A DNA stretch of 64,000 bases from Halosimplex halophilum (GCF_004698125.1 NZ_ML214297.1:1240001-1304000); one strand, 5' to 3'; counted from the first letter of the stretch, positions 49,495-59,793 are shown. The notes: generated from the letters alone by a model not told the origin. A program made the numbers and translations.

Positions 49495-52257
49495 ATGTCC
49501 GGACTCCTCGCCGCCCTGGTCGTCGTCGGGTGCTGCGCCCCCGCGGCGGTCGTGTGGTACCGAACGAGGCCCTTCGCGGACCACCAGCGGCGGCGACGCG
49601 ACGGGACCGACGACGGCTCGGCTCCCACCCGCGCCGACGGCGGCGGGACGGTCCGCGCGAAGCCGCTCGGACCGCGCCGCTGGCTGACGACCGTCGACCA
49701 CCGCGACGTGGGTCTGCTGTACCTCGCGTTCGGGACCGTCGCCGGCCTCTGGGGCGGGATGGACGCGATGATGATGCGGACCGAACTGCTGACGCCCAGC
49801 GTCTCCGTCTGGAACGCCGAGACGTACAACGCTCTGTTCACCACCCACGGGATCACGATGCTGTTTTTCTTCGCCGCGCCGGTGTTCGCCGGCATCGCCA
49901 ACTACGTCATCCCCCTGCTGATCGGCGCCGACGACATGGCGTTCCCGCGGATCAACGCCCTCGCCTTCTGGCTGTTGCCCCCCGCGCTGCTGATCGCCCG
50001 CGCCGGCATCGTCACCGAGCTCGTCGGCAAGACCCTCGAAGGCGCCCTGGGGCTCGTCCCGCCGGGCCTCCTGGCCCGGATCGGCGGCGTGGGCGCCGTC
50101 GTCGATCCGCTCCTGTTGCTGGAGCCGCCGGGGGTCGGCTGGACGATGTACACGCCGCTGTCGATCCAGAGCCCCAACCAGCAGATCAACCTGCTGTTGC
50201 TCGGCCTCCACCTCAGCGGTGTCGCGACGACGATGGGCGCGATCAACTTCATCGCGACCATCGTCACCGAGCGCGGCCCGGAAGTCTCGTGGGCCGACCT
50301 CGATCTCTTCTCGTGGAACATCCTCACCCAGTCGGGGATCATCCTGTTCGCCTTCCCCCTGCTGGGCAGCGCGATGGTCATGCTCCTGCTGGACCGCACC
50401 GTCGGGACGACCTTCTTCACCGTCGACGGCGGCGGCCCCATCCTCTGGCAGCACCTGTTCTGGTTCTTCGGCCACCCCGAGGTGTACATCCTCGTCCTCC
50501 CCGCCTTCGGCCTGGTCAGCTACATCCTGCCGAAGTTCGCCGGCCGGGAGCTGTTCGGCTTCCGCTTCGTCGTCTACTCGACGCTCGCGATCGGCGTCCT
50601 TTCCTTCGGCGTCTGGGCCCACCACATGTTCGCGACCGGCATCGACCCGCGGGTCCGGGCGAGTTTCATGTTCGTCTCCATCGCCATCGCCGTCCCCAGC
50701 GCCGTGAAGACGTTCAACTGGCTCGCGACGCTGTGGAACGGCCGGATCCGGCTCACCGCGCCGATGCTGTTCTGCCTCGGCGGCCTCGCGCTGTTCGTCG
50801 TCGGCGGCATCACCGGCGTCTTCCTCGCCTCCATCCCGGTGGACCTCGTCGTCCACGACACCTACTACGTCGTCGGCCACTTCCACCTCATCGTCATGGG
50901 GGTCATCCCCTTCAGCATGTTCGCGGCCTGCTACTACTGGTTCCCGCTCATCACGGGCCGGTGGTACAACCGCCCCGTCGCCGTCGCCCAGGCCGTCCTG
51001 CTGACGGTCGGCTCCGCGCTGACCTTCCTTCCGATGCTCGTCACCGGGATGGATGGCCTCCCCAGGCGCTACGCGAACTACCCCGAGCCGTTCGCCCTCC
51101 TCAACCAGGTCTCCTCGGCCGGCGCGTACCTGGTCGGCCTCGCCGCCGTCCTCTGGCTGTTCAACATGGTGCAGTCCTATCGCGTCGGCCCGCCCGTCAC
51201 CGACGACGACGCCTGGGACCTCGCCGCGACCGACCAGCGCGCCCGCGAGTGGCACCACCCCTCGGGCCGGCCGACGCAGCGAGCGCCCGCGGTCAGCGAT
51301 CCTGCGCCGGAGAGCGACGGGAGCGAAGCAGACACCGACGGCGGCGCGCCGACCGACGACGCGCCGGCCGAACCGGACCGCGCGAGCGCCCTCGACCGCT
51401 CGACCCGCGACGAGCAGATCGGCGGGCGGGGGCCGCTCCGGCTGGTCGCCGCGGTGACCGTCGCCATCGCCGTCCTCGTCGTCGCCGGGCGGCTGCTGCT
51501 CCCGTTGACGGGGTTCGACTCGACGACGGAGGCGCTGATCCGGACGCTCAACCGCCGGCTCCTGCTGGTGGCCGTCCCCCTGGCCCTGTTCGTCGAGGGC
51601 GTGCTCGTCTACGCCGTCTACCGGTTCCGCGGCGGCGTCGCGCTCCGGACGCCCGAGAACAAGTCCCTGGAGATCGGCTGGACGATCGCGACGGCGTTCG
51701 TGCTCCTGTTCGTCGCCGTCGTCTCCTACCAGGTGCTCGGCTCCCCGTTCGTCGCCGCGACGCCCGAACCCGAGCGCGAGCGGCCCGCCGACGCCGTCGA
51801 GATCGAGATCGTCGCCGAGCAGTTCGACTACGGCGTCCGCTACCCGGCGGCGAACGCCTCGGTCGCGGACGCCGACGTGATCTACGCGCCCACCGACCGG
51901 CCGGTGTACTTCGAGGTGACCGCCGAGGACGTGTTGCACTCCGTCCACGTCCCCGGCCTGGGGCTCAAACAGGACGCCTTCCCCGGCCAGTGGAACCAGC
52001 TCCACACGCGCCTGCTCGACACCGGGGAGTACCGCCTCTACTGCGCGGAGTTCTGCGGCGTCGGCCACTCCCGGATGCGGACGACCCTCAGCGTCGTCCC
52101 GCCCGCGGAGTACCAGGATCGAGTCGACGCACTCGCCGACGAGGCGGAGAACGGAACCGCCGAGGACAGGACTGCCGGGAACGGGACCGCTGCGAGCGCG
52201 ACGGCCGGCACCCGGTCCGCTCCGGCCGGGGGAGTCGCCGGTCCGGCCTTCCGGTGA
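49495..52257 (+). CDS. Cytochrome oxidase subunit I-II fusion (CoxA-CoxB)
   Basis: 920 aa. Subunit I part (about 60-620): low-spin heme His118, CuB His327 and Tyr331 (GHPEVY), CuB His376/377 (WAHH), heme-a3 His462 and low-spin heme His464 (VVGHFH). A linker rich in Asp/Pro (about 580-650) joins a subunit II part with two TM helices and the CuA domain: His815, Cys850, Glu852, Cys854, His858, Met861, at exactly the spacings of bacterial/mitochondrial COX2. It would reduce O2 and pump protons in the membrane. The frame is open throughout. ATG 49495 is preferred because GTATACTTTT lies about 40 nt upstream. Confidence 0.9.
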   Translation: MSGLLAALVVVGCCAPAAVVWYRTRPFADHQRRRRDGTDDGSAPTRADGGGTVRAKPLGPRRWLTTVDHRDVGLLYLAFGTVAGLWGGMDAMMMRTELLTPSVSVWNAETYNALFTTHGITMLFFFAAPVFAGIANYVIPLLIGADDMAFPRINALAFWLLPPALLIARAGIVTELVGKTLEGALGLVPPGLLARIGGVGAVVDPLLLLEPPGVGWTMYTPLSIQSPNQQINLLLLGLHLSGVATTMGAINFIATIVTERGPEVSWADLDLFSWNILTQSGIILFAFPLLGSAMVMLLLDRTVGTTFFTVDGGGPILWQHLFWFFGHPEVYILVLPAFGLVSYILPKFAGRELFGFRFVVYSTLAIGVLSFGVWAHHMFATGIDPRVRASFMFVSIAIAVPSAVKTFNWLATLWNGRIRLTAPMLFCLGGLALFVVGGITGVFLASIPVDLVVHDTYYVVGHFHLIVMGVIPFSMFAACYYWFPLITGRWYNRPVAVAQAVLLTVGSALTFLPMLVTGMDGLPRRYANYPEPFALLNQVSSAGAYLVGLAAVLWLFNMVQSYRVGPPVTDDDAWDLAATDQRAREWHHPSGRPTQRAPAVSDPAPESDGSEADTDGGAPTDDAPAEPDRASALDRSTRDEQIGGRGPLRLVAAVTVAIAVLVVAGRLLLPLTGFDSTTEALIRTLNRRLLLVAVPLALFVEGVLVYAVYRFRGGVALRTPENKSLEIGWTIATAFVLLFVAVVSYQVLGSPFVAATPEPERERPADAVEIEIVAEQFDYGVRYPAANASVADADVIYAPTDRPVYFEVTAEDVLHSVHVPGLGLKQDAFPGQWNQLHTRLLDTGEYRLYCAEFCGVGHSRMRTTLSVVPPAEYQDRVDALADEAENGTAEDRTAGNGTAASATAGTRSAPAGGVAGPAFR

Positions 52258-52293
52258 CGGTAGGTTTTACTGCCGGCGGAGACCACCGCGACT

Positions 52294-54843
52294 ATGCGTA
52301 AACGTTCACTCGCGGGCGAGTGGCAGTTTCGCCGCGAGGGCGGCGAGTGGCGGACGGGGACGGTCCCCGGCGGCGTCTACACCGACCTCCTGAACGCCGA
52401 CGCGATCCCCGACCCGTTCGTCGAGGACAACGAACTCGACGTGCAGTGGGTCGGGAAGTCCGACTGGACCTACCGCCGCACCGTCGAGGTCGACGAGCGC
52501 CTGCTCGACCACGACCGGGTACTCCTGCAGTGCGACGGCCTCGACACCGTCGCCACCGTGTCGGTCAACGGCCAGGTCGTCGGCGAGTCCGTCAACATGC
52601 ACGTCGGCCACGAGTTCGACGTGTCCGACGCCCTCGTTCCCGGCGAGAACGAGGTCACCGTCGCCTTCCGCTCGCCCGTCGAGTACGGCCAGGAGCGGGC
52701 CGCCGAGTACCCCTACGAGGTGCCCTGTATCCGCTACCCCGTCGACCAGCCCGGCCGCCCGTTCGTCCGGAAGGCCCAGTGTCACTACGGCTGGGACTGG
52801 GGCCCCTGCCTCCCGACGATGGGCATCTACCGCGACATCGCCGTCGTCGCCTACTCCGAGCCCCGCGTGCGCTACACCAAGACCGAACAGGACCACGACG
52901 GCGAGGGCGTCGACCTGACCGTCCGGGCGGGGGTCGACGCGCCGACCGCCGGCACCTACGACCTGACCGTCGAGGTGGCCGACACCGTGGTCACCGAGTC
53001 GGTCGACCTCGACGCCGGCGAACAGGACGTCGAGCTGACGGTCCCGGTCGACGAGGACGCCGTCGAACTGTGGTGGCCCAGCGGCTACGGCGACCAGCCG
53101 CTGTACGATCTGGACGTGTCGGTCGGCGACAGCGAGGGCCGCACCCACCACACGCACTCGGATCGCGTCGGCTTCCGCGAGGTCGACCTGGTCGTCGAAC
53201 CGGACGACGCGGGAACGTCGTTCTACTTCGAGGTCAACGGCGAACCCGTCTACGCCAAGGGGGCCAACACCATCCCGACCTCGCCGTTCTACGGCGAGGT
53301 GACCGAGGAGCGCTACGAGCACCTGGTCCGCAGCGCCGCCGACGCCAACATGAACATGTTGCGGGTGTGGGGTGGCGGCTACTACGAGGAGGAGGCCTTC
53401 TACGACCTCTGTGACGAGTACGGCATCCTCGTCTGGCAGGACTTCATGTTCTCCTGCTCGCTCCACCCTGCGAACGACGAGTTCCTCGACACCGTCGAGG
53501 AGGAAGTCCGCTACCAGGTCCGCAGGCTCGCGAACCACCCCTCCGTCGCCGTCTGGTGTGCCAACAACGAGAACGAGGAGGCCGCCCAGAACTGGTTCGT
53601 CGAACACGACCACCACGAGGACCACCTCGACGACTACGCCGCCCTCTACGAGGAGACGGTCGGCCCGGCCTGCCGCGAGGAGGACCCCTCGCGGACGTAC
53701 TGGCCGGGGTCGCCGTCCAGCGGCCCGGACGAACTCGAACCGTACGTCTTCGAGAAGGGCGACATCCACTACTGGGACGTGTGGCACCGGGGCCAGCCCT
53801 TCGAGGACTACCTGACCACCGAGCCGCGGTTCGTCTCCGAGTTCGGTTACCAGTCGTTCCCCTCCACCGATTCCCTCCGGACGGTCCTCGACGAGGCGGA
53901 CTTCAACCCCACCTCGCCGATGATGGAACACCACCAGCGCAACCCCGGCGGCAACACCACCATCCTCCGCCGGATGGCCGACTACTTCCGGATCCCCTTC
54001 GACTTCTCTGAGTTCGTCTACCTCTCGCAACTCCTGCAGGCCGAGGCGATGTCGACGGCGATCGAACACTGGCGCCGCCGGAAACCGACGACGATGGGCG
54101 CGCTGTACTGGCAACTCAACGACCTCTGGCCCGTCGCGTCGTGGTCCTCGGTCGAGTACGACGGCAAGTGGAAGGCACAGCAGTACGCCGCCCGCCGGCA
54201 GTTCGCGCCCGTCCTGCTCTCCTTCCACCCCTCCTTCGAGGGGCGCGACGGCGTCGACAACGCCCAGGCCGAGGACCCCGACGACGAGGACTGGGGCGAC
54301 GTGACCGCCCAGACGCTGTGGGTCACCAGCGACGAGACCGAGCCCCTCTCGGCCCAGGTATCGCTCGAAGTCGTCACCTTCGACGGCGAACTCGTCCACG
54401 AGGAGACGGTCGCGGTGGACGTCGACGCCCACGAGAGCACCGAACTGGCGACCGTCGACCGCGAGGACCTGCCCGAGGGCGTCGACCCCTCTGAGGTGAT
54501 GGTCCGCGCGGCGTTCGAGGGCGACCGCGACGGCGGAACAGTCCCGGAGTCGTATCCCGCGACCGCCTTCTTCGCGGACTACAAGCGCCTGGACCTGCCG
54601 GAGACCGACCTCGCCGTCGAGATCGACGGCGCGGACGTGACGGTCGCGGCCGAGGGAGCGGCGCTGTTCGTCGAACTCGACCCCGGAACGATGCCGGGCG
54701 CGTTCTCGGACAACTACGTCCACCTCGCGCCCGGCGAGGAGCGGACGCTCGCCTTCGACGCCTACGACGGGCGCCGCGACGCGCTCGTCGAGGCCGACCT
54801 CGAAGACGACCTCTCGGTGCGTCACCTCCGGGAGACGTACTGA
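52294..54843 (+). CDS. Beta-mannosidase-like glycoside hydrolase family 2
   Basis: 849 aa. N-terminal jelly-roll domain (LAGEWQFRREGGEW, then PGGVYTDLL), immunoglobulin-like domain, and TIM barrel with acid/base Glu426 in WCANNENEE and nucleophile Glu516 in FVSEFGYQS. QCHYGWDWGPCLPTMGIYRD is characteristic of the beta-mannosidase branch of GH2. No signal peptide, so it acts in the cytosol on imported or endogenous mannosides. A TAGGTTTTACTG element (52260-52271) about 28 nt before the ATG serves as promoter. Galactosidase or glucuronidase activity is less likely. Confidence 0.92.
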   Translation: MRKRSLAGEWQFRREGGEWRTGTVPGGVYTDLLNADAIPDPFVEDNELDVQWVGKSDWTYRRTVEVDERLLDHDRVLLQCDGLDTVATVSVNGQVVGESVNMHVGHEFDVSDALVPGENEVTVAFRSPVEYGQERAAEYPYEVPCIRYPVDQPGRPFVRKAQCHYGWDWGPCLPTMGIYRDIAVVAYSEPRVRYTKTEQDHDGEGVDLTVRAGVDAPTAGTYDLTVEVADTVVTESVDLDAGEQDVELTVPVDEDAVELWWPSGYGDQPLYDLDVSVGDSEGRTHHTHSDRVGFREVDLVVEPDDAGTSFYFEVNGEPVYAKGANTIPTSPFYGEVTEERYEHLVRSAADANMNMLRVWGGGYYEEEAFYDLCDEYGILVWQDFMFSCSLHPANDEFLDTVEEEVRYQVRRLANHPSVAVWCANNENEEAAQNWFVEHDHHEDHLDDYAALYEETVGPACREEDPSRTYWPGSPSSGPDELEPYVFEKGDIHYWDVWHRGQPFEDYLTTEPRFVSEFGYQSFPSTDSLRTVLDEADFNPTSPMMEHHQRNPGGNTTILRRMADYFRIPFDFSEFVYLSQLLQAEAMSTAIEHWRRRKPTTMGALYWQLNDLWPVASWSSVEYDGKWKAQQYAARRQFAPVLLSFHPSFEGRDGVDNAQAEDPDDEDWGDVTAQTLWVTSDETEPLSAQVSLEVVTFDGELVHEETVAVDVDAHESTELATVDREDLPEGVDPSEVMVRAAFEGDRDGGTVPESYPATAFFADYKRLDLPETDLAVEIDGADVTVAAEGAALFVELDPGTMPGAFSDNYVHLAPGEERTLAFDAYDGRRDALVEADLEDDLSVRHLRETY

Positions 54844-54926
54844 CCGGATTCCGGGGCGGGGGCGAGACGAACTGGACATCGAGCCGTTCCGACACGCTAA
54901 GGTGGCCCCCGGCTGAATCGGCGTCC

Positions 54927-55133
54927 ATGGTCGACGAACACGAGGACGCGGCGCACGGACACGAGGACCGCCCGGACTACGATCCCGCGGACAAGGACCT
55001 GCCGGCGCGGGAGCCGCCGCTGCGCTCGACGGCACCGCAGAGCGACTACACCGGCCGCGACGTGGGCGTCGGCGTCGCCGTCACCCTCGTCGGGCTCGTC
55101 GTCACCTTCGTTCTCCCCATCGCGCTGGTCTGA
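54927..55133 (+). CDS. Small haloarchaeal membrane protein (DUF7550-like)
   Basis: 68 aa. His/Asp-rich N-terminal half (DEHEDAAHGHEDRPD) and one C-terminal membrane helix (VGVGVAVTLVGLVVTFVLPIALV). This matches a small haloarchaeal family of unknown role that I recall as DUF7550. ATG 54927 is the only plausible start. It lies about 80 nt after the GH2 gene and converges on the PEBP gene. Confidence 0.7.
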   Translation: MVDEHEDAAHGHEDRPDYDPADKDLPAREPPLRSTAPQSDYTGRDVGVGVAVTLVGLVVTFVLPIALV

Positions 55134-55142
55134 CGCGGGCCA

Positions 55143-55736
55143 TCAGCGGCCCGACCGCGTGTCCGTACCGGAGCCGGCCAGCGGCCGTGCGTACTCCACG
55201 GTGATCCGGCGACTCGCGAGGACGGCGTTGCCGACCGCCTCGCTCGCGACGTCGTGGGTCGCGCCGCCCTTGACGTCGAGGCGCTCGGAGAGCGCGTACA
55301 CCTGGAACCGGTAGGTGAACGGCTCGCCCCTGGGCGGACAGGGCGGCGTGTACCCGACCGCCCCGCCCTCCGGCCGGCCCTGTCGCGCGCCGCCGAGCGA
55401 CTCGACGACCGGGTCGCCCGGGAGCGCGGCGGGGATCCGGTCGCGGTCGGGCGGGACGTTCCACAGCGTCCAGAAGGTCCTGTCGGTGATCGGCCCCTGG
55501 TTGAACGACGCCGTCACCGCGAACCCCGCGGTCGGCTCCGGGGCGCTCTCGACGGCGAACGGCGGGGAGACGCCCTCGCCGTCGCAGGCGTGGCGGGCCG
55601 GCAGCTCCCCGTCGGTGGCTATCGCCCGGCTCGAAACGCGGAACGGACGGGGCGTCTCGCCCCCGGAGGCGGAACAGCCCGCGAGGCCGAGGGCCGTCCC
55701 GCCGGCGAGCGTCGCGAGGAGGTCCCGGCGGCGCAT
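55143..55736 (-). CDS. YbhB/YbcL-type PEBP (Raf-kinase-inhibitor-like) lipoprotein
   Basis: 197 aa. Tat-like signal RRRDLLATLAGG with lipobox ending LGLAGC (Cys21). The PEBP fold is indicated by PARHACDGEGVSPPF, then TFWTLWNVPPD and GYTPPCPPRGEPFTYRFQVYAL, which contain the phosphate/ligand-binding pocket residues. Bacterial/archaeal PEBPs have no settled role; binding of phospholipid head groups or small metabolites is likely. Exported and anchored to the membrane. Downstream neighbours are convergent. Confidence 0.88.
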   Translation of the reverse strand: MRRRDLLATLAGGTALGLAGCSASGGETPRPFRVSSRAIATDGELPARHACDGEGVSPPFAVESAPEPTAGFAVTASFNQGPITDRTFWTLWNVPPDRDRIPAALPGDPVVESLGGARQGRPEGGAVGYTPPCPPRGEPFTYRFQVYALSERLDVKGGATHDVASEAVGNAVLASRRITVEYARPLAGSGTDTRSGR

Positions 55737-55932
55737 AGCGGACCTGCGGGCGGCGCGTTAATCGGGGCTTCGATCCACGCCGTACGCGTGGCGGCACCGC
55801 CACGCGGCGCGCGTGGCGGCGACACAGTCGCTCCCCCGGCGCCGCTCCGGTCTTGCCGGGTCCCACCGGGGGTTCTCTCAGCGCGTGAAGTCGATGGGAA
55901 CGGTTTTTGTCGCCGTTCACTTCTCCGGAGAC

Positions 55933-56319
55933 GTGAGCGTGACGAAGTATCAGGGACTGGTCGAGCGCCTCCAGGAACGCGCGGGCGAGAGTCTGCTGAC
56001 GGTCACGCGGTTCACCGAGGCGGAGTCGGAGTTCCTCTACGGCGAGGAGTGGTTCGAGCGGTTCGTCGCCGCGGTCGACACGCGCTCCCCGGAGAAGATG
56101 CACGAGGACGCCGTGTACAGGCTCCAGCAGGCCGAAGTGAGCGGCGACCTCTACGGGAGCCGCGTCCGGTCGGAACTGCGGGTCACCGAGGACGGGATCG
56201 CGATCGCGCTCTACCCCGGCGACGGCGTCGGCTTCCACGTCCTGCTCGACGACGAGGCGTCCGTCGACGTGCCCGGCATCGTCGACGAGGCGCTCGCCGA
56301 GATCGGCGACACTCCGTAG
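55933..56319 (+). CDS. Hypothetical haloarchaeal protein
   Basis: 128 aa from GTG 55933 (SVTKYQGLVERLQERAGES). No membrane segment; a basic/acidic mix with VRSELRVTEDGIAIALYPGDGVGFHVLLDDEA as a beta-rich C-terminus. GTG 55933 is preferred over the in-frame ATG 55894 because GGTTTTTGTCG (about 55902-55912) is a TATA-like element placed roughly 25 nt upstream; GTG 55939 is a further alternative. No family recognised. Confidence 0.6.
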   Translation: MSVTKYQGLVERLQERAGESLLTVTRFTEAESEFLYGEEWFERFVAAVDTRSPEKMHEDAVYRLQQAEVSGDLYGSRVRSELRVTEDGIAIALYPGDGVGFHVLLDDEASVDVPGIVDEALAEIGDTP

Positions 56320-56412
56320 GCGATCCCCGACGCGCGTTCCCCGAGGGGGGTCGCGATCCCCTCCCGGCGGCCGACCCCCAGGTTTATGACGCTCGGTTGA
56401 CCACTCCCGGGT

Positions 56413-57603
56413 ATGTGCGCTTCCCTCCAGCGACGCCCGGCCGCCGACGGCCCGACGACCGCCGGGTACGCCGCGCTGGTCGCCCTGCTGGCCGGGCTCG
56501 TCCTCGTCAGGGTCGGTGTCGGCTACGCCGCCGGGACGCTCCCGTCGGAGACGGGCCTGCTCGGGATCCCGGCGGTGGTGACCCTCGCGTACAGCGCCGT
56601 CGCGCTCGCCGGGCTCGGCGCCGTCTACGCGGCGTTCTCGGCGCTGGCCGAGGAGCGGCTCGACAGGGCCGAACTGGCACAGGCGGGACTGGCAGTGACG
56701 CCGCTGGTGGTCGTCGCGGTCTACGTCGCGTTCGACCGCCTGGATGTCGGCGTCTCGGCCACACCGGTCGTCAGGTCGGCCGGGTATCTGGCCGCCGTCG
56801 GCCTCCTCGCGGTCGGCTACGCCCGCGCGACCGACCTCGAGGTCCCGGCGGGGCCGCCGACCCGCGACGGCTGGGCCGCGACCGGCCTGGCCGTCGCCGC
56901 CGTCGCCGCGAGCGCGGGGCTCGCGGCGGTCGGCGCGTCGCTCCTCGGGTGGCCCGGCGGGCCGTTCGCGTCGTTCCGGTATCCGTCGACGCTGTCGGTC
57001 CCGTCGTTCGTGCTCGCGACGGCCGTTCCGACGGCGATCACGGCCGCCGGGACGGCGCTGCTGTTCAACGGGGCCGTCCAGTCGGGGCTCCGTCGCCACC
57101 GGTCGCCGGCCGCCGCCGCCGGCGCCGTCACGCTGCTCGCGTTCGCCGCCGACTGGGTGATCGCCGCCGTGCCGCGCGCGCTCGCCCCCCTCGCTCGCCA
57201 GGTTCCGTCAGCCGTCCGGTGGCTCGTCGTCCTCGCCGCGCTGGTCCTCGCCGTCGTCGCGGTGCTGGCCGCCGCGGTCGGCTACGGCCGCGTCTGGGAC
57301 GAGCGCGCCGGCGCCTCGGTGGGCGACTATCCGACGCTCGTCGCCGTGACCGCGGCCGGCGCCGCCGGGGTCGGCCTCGCGCTCGCCGTCGCCACCGCTC
57401 TGGGGGGTAGTCCGGGCCCTGCGGTGGTCAGCTACGCCGTCGCCGTCGGCGCCGGCGCTGTCGCCTTCGAACGCACGCGAACCGTCTGGGCCCCCGCCGT
57501 CGTCTACGCGACCCACGGGATCGCGATAGCACTCGCCACCCGATACGTGGTTTCCGGCGGTGCGGGCGGCGACGCGGTGACCGTCGGCCTGTCTCTCCTC
57601 TGA
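56413..57603 (+). CDS. CPBP-like multi-spanning membrane protein lacking catalytic Glu
   Basis: 396 aa with about ten hydrophobic segments. Around residues 216-244 the sequence LLFNGAVQSGLRRHRSPAA resembles the core CPBP segment EELLFRGVLQRRL, but the EE pair is absent. Near the C-terminus TVWAPAVVYATHGIAIALA matches the last CPBP helix with the His. It may be a pseudoprotease or a diverged relative; an unrelated membrane family is possible. ATG 56413 lies about 30 nt after a GGTTTATGACG element (56381-56391), a likely TATA box. Confidence 0.6.
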   Translation: MCASLQRRPAADGPTTAGYAALVALLAGLVLVRVGVGYAAGTLPSETGLLGIPAVVTLAYSAVALAGLGAVYAAFSALAEERLDRAELAQAGLAVTPLVVVAVYVAFDRLDVGVSATPVVRSAGYLAAVGLLAVGYARATDLEVPAGPPTRDGWAATGLAVAAVAASAGLAAVGASLLGWPGGPFASFRYPSTLSVPSFVLATAVPTAITAAGTALLFNGAVQSGLRRHRSPAAAAGAVTLLAFAADWVIAAVPRALAPLARQVPSAVRWLVVLAALVLAVVAVLAAAVGYGRVWDERAGASVGDYPTLVAVTAAGAAGVGLALAVATALGGSPGPAVVSYAVAVGAGAVAFERTRTVWAPAVVYATHGIAIALATRYVVSGGAGGDAVTVGLSLL

Positions 57604-57633
57604 GCCGACTCGACGCCGAGGTCGACCTCGACC

Positions 57634-59793
57634 TCAGTCCAGTTCCCGCTCGATCACGTCGCGCAGCTCGGCGATCTCGGCCGCGTCGTAGGACAGGTCG
57701 TCGTCGGCCAGCGCCACGTCGAGCGTCCCGGAGCCGTCGGCCGTCCCGAGGTCGTAGACGGGCGCGACGCCGTCGAACGCCTCGCGGACCGCGCTCGCGT
57801 CGGTCGTCTCGACGACGACGCGACCGGCCTGCTCGCCGAACAGCAGCGCCGCGGGCGAGCCCTTCGACGGGGCGTCGAGGTCGACGCTCGCGCCGGCGTC
57901 GCCGGTGACCATCTCGGCGAGCGCGACCGCGAGGCCGCCGTGGCTCACGTCGTGAGTGGCCAGCGTCGCGTCGTCGTTGGCCACGTCGACCAGCGTGTCG
58001 ACGAACGCGTCGGGGTTGGCCAGCGACTCGGGGAACCGGTCGGTGCCGCCGAACTGCGCGAGGTACTCCGAGCCGCCGAGGCGCGCTTCCGCGTCGCCCT
58101 CCAGCGAGCGAGCGCCGACCAGCAGGAGGTCGCCCTCGCCCTGCAGTGCCGCCGGCGGCGCGTCGTAGCCGTCCTTGACGCCGACCAGGGCGAGCGTCGG
58201 CGTCGGCGGGATCGGACCGGCCACCGAGTCGTTGTACAGCGAGACGTTCCCGCCGAGGACGGGCACGTCGAGCGTCGAGCACATCTCGGCGAGGCCGTCG
58301 ACGATTCCCTTGAATCCCCCGTACACGTCGGGTTTCTCGGGGTTGCCGCCGTTGAGGCAGTCGACCGCGGCGTGGGGGGTCGCGCCCTTCGCCGCGACGT
58401 TGGTGGCGTTCTCCAGCGCGACGGCGCGGGCGCCCTCGTACGGTGCGGCCGCCGTCCAGTTGGGGTCGGCGCCCGAGGAGAAGGCCAGGCCCGTCTCGGC
58501 TTCCCGGACAGCCAGCACGGCCGCGTCGTCGCCCGGTTGCGTGGCGGTCCGGACCTGCACCTCGTGGTCGTACTGCCGGTAGACCCACTCCTTGGAGGCC
58601 GTGTTCGGGCTGCCGACGACGGCCTCGAACGCTTCGTCGAGAGCGACGCCCTCCGGGAGGTCCCGCGGCTGTTCCTCGGGTTCCTCGGCGGGCAGGTCGT
58701 TGTACGGCGCGCCGTCGCCGAGGAACTCGGCGGGCGCGTCGACGACGACCTCGCCCTCGAACGTGCAGACGTAGTTGCCGTCGGTGACCTCACCGATGAC
58801 CGACGCGCCGAGGTCGTAGCGGTCTGCGATCGCCTTCACGCGGTCGACGTTCTCGGGGCGGACCTCGTAGCACATCCGCTCCTGGCTCTCGGCGAGCAGG
58901 TACTCCATGGCGTTCATGTTGGGCTCGCGCTCGTGGACGTTCGTCAGCTCGATGCTCGCCCCGAGGCCGCCCTTGGCGACCATCTCGGAGGACGCGCCGC
59001 CCAGCCCCGCGGCGCCCAGATCGCGGGCCGATTCGATCAGGCCCTCGTCGATCAGCGCCTCGTTGGCCTCGATCAGGAGTTTCTCGGTGTAGGGGTCGCC
59101 GACCTGGACCGCCGGGCGGTCCTCGGTCTCGGCGTCCTCCGCCAGGTCCTCGCTGGCGAACGACGCGCCGCCGAGGCCGTCCCGGCCCGTCGAGTTGCCG
59201 ACGAGGACGAGCTTGTTCCCGGGCTCCTGTGCCTCCGCGGTGACAAGCCGTTCGGGGTCGTCGATGAGTCCGACGCACGCGACGTTCACGAGCGGGTTGC
59301 CCTCGTAGCCGTCGTGGAAGGCGGTCGATCCCGTCACTGTCGGGACGCCGATGCAGTTGCCGTAGTGGGAGATGCCCTCGACGACGCCCTCGAAGAGGTA
59401 GCGGGAGTGTTCGCGGTCGAAGTCGCCGAAGTACAGCGAGTCCGCGAGCGCGATGGGGTAGGCGCCCATCGAGAGGGTGTCGCGGACGATGCCGCCGACG
59501 CCGGTGGCCGCGCCGTCGAACGGGTCGACGTAGGAGGGGTGGTTGTGGCTCTCGATGCCCATCGTGATGTAGGTCTCGCCCTCGTCCGACGGGATGGAGA
59601 CGACCCCCGCGTCGTCGCCGGGGCCGACGACCACCTGGTCGCCCTCGCTGTCGAAGGCGCTCAGCAGCGGCCACGACGAGCGGTAGGCGCAGTGCTCGCT
59701 CCAGAGGTTCTCGAACAGCGCGGCCTCGGCCCGGGTGGGCTCCCGCCCCAGCTCCTCGACCACGAGCTCGTGGTCGGCGTCGGACAGACTCAT
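57634..59793 (-). CDS. purL: Phosphoribosylformylglycinamidine synthase subunit PurL
   Basis: 719 aa. The ATP-grasp-like PurM fold duplicated: [13 protein letters not shown], then [11 protein letters not shown] and [24 protein letters not shown] at the N-terminus, and [12 protein letters not shown], then GNVSLYNDS and [13 protein letters not shown] further on. It catalyses the ATP-dependent formation of FGAM in purine synthesis, with PurQ and PurS supplying ammonia. This small PurL (about 720 aa) is the form that works with separate PurQ/PurS. ATG 59793 begins [20 protein letters not shown], as in relatives. Confidence 0.97.
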   Translation of the reverse strand: MSLSDADHELVVEELGREPTRAEAALFENLWSEHCAYRSSWPLLSAFDSEGDQVVVGPGDDAGVVSIPSDEGETYITMGIESHNHPSYVDPFDGAATGVGGIVRDTLSMGAYPIALADSLYFGDFDREHSRYLFEGVVEGISHYGNCIGVPTVTGSTAFHDGYEGNPLVNVACVGLIDDPERLVTAEAQEPGNKLVLVGNSTGRDGLGGASFASEDLAEDAETEDRPAVQVGDPYTEKLLIEANEALIDEGLIESARDLGAAGLGGASSEMVAKGGLGASIELTNVHEREPNMNAMEYLLAESQERMCYEVRPENVDRVKAIADRYDLGASVIGEVTDGNYVCTFEGEVVVDAPAEFLGDGAPYNDLPAEEPEEQPRDLPEGVALDEAFEAVVGSPNTASKEWVYRQYDHEVQVRTATQPGDDAAVLAVREAETGLAFSSGADPNWTAAAPYEGARAVALENATNVAAKGATPHAAVDCLNGGNPEKPDVYGGFKGIVDGLAEMCSTLDVPVLGGNVSLYNDSVAGPIPPTPTLALVGVKDGYDAPPAALQGEGDLLLVGARSLEGDAEARLGGSEYLAQFGGTDRFPESLANPDAFVDTLVDVANDDATLATHDVSHGGLAVALAEMVTGDAGASVDLDAPSKGSPAALLFGEQAGRVVVETTDASAVREAFDGVAPVYDLGTADGSGTLDVALADDDLSYDAAEIAELRDVIERELD

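Noticed and set aside
49372-52068. 898-aa minus-strand frame opposite the cytochrome oxidase fusion
   Set aside because: No motif, shadow-like Asp/Glu/Arg composition, and the plus strand carries all catalytic ligands.
52306-55035. 909-aa minus-strand frame opposite the beta-mannosidase gene
   Set aside because: Val/Asp/Gly-rich shadow without motifs; the GH2 catalytic residues are on the plus strand.
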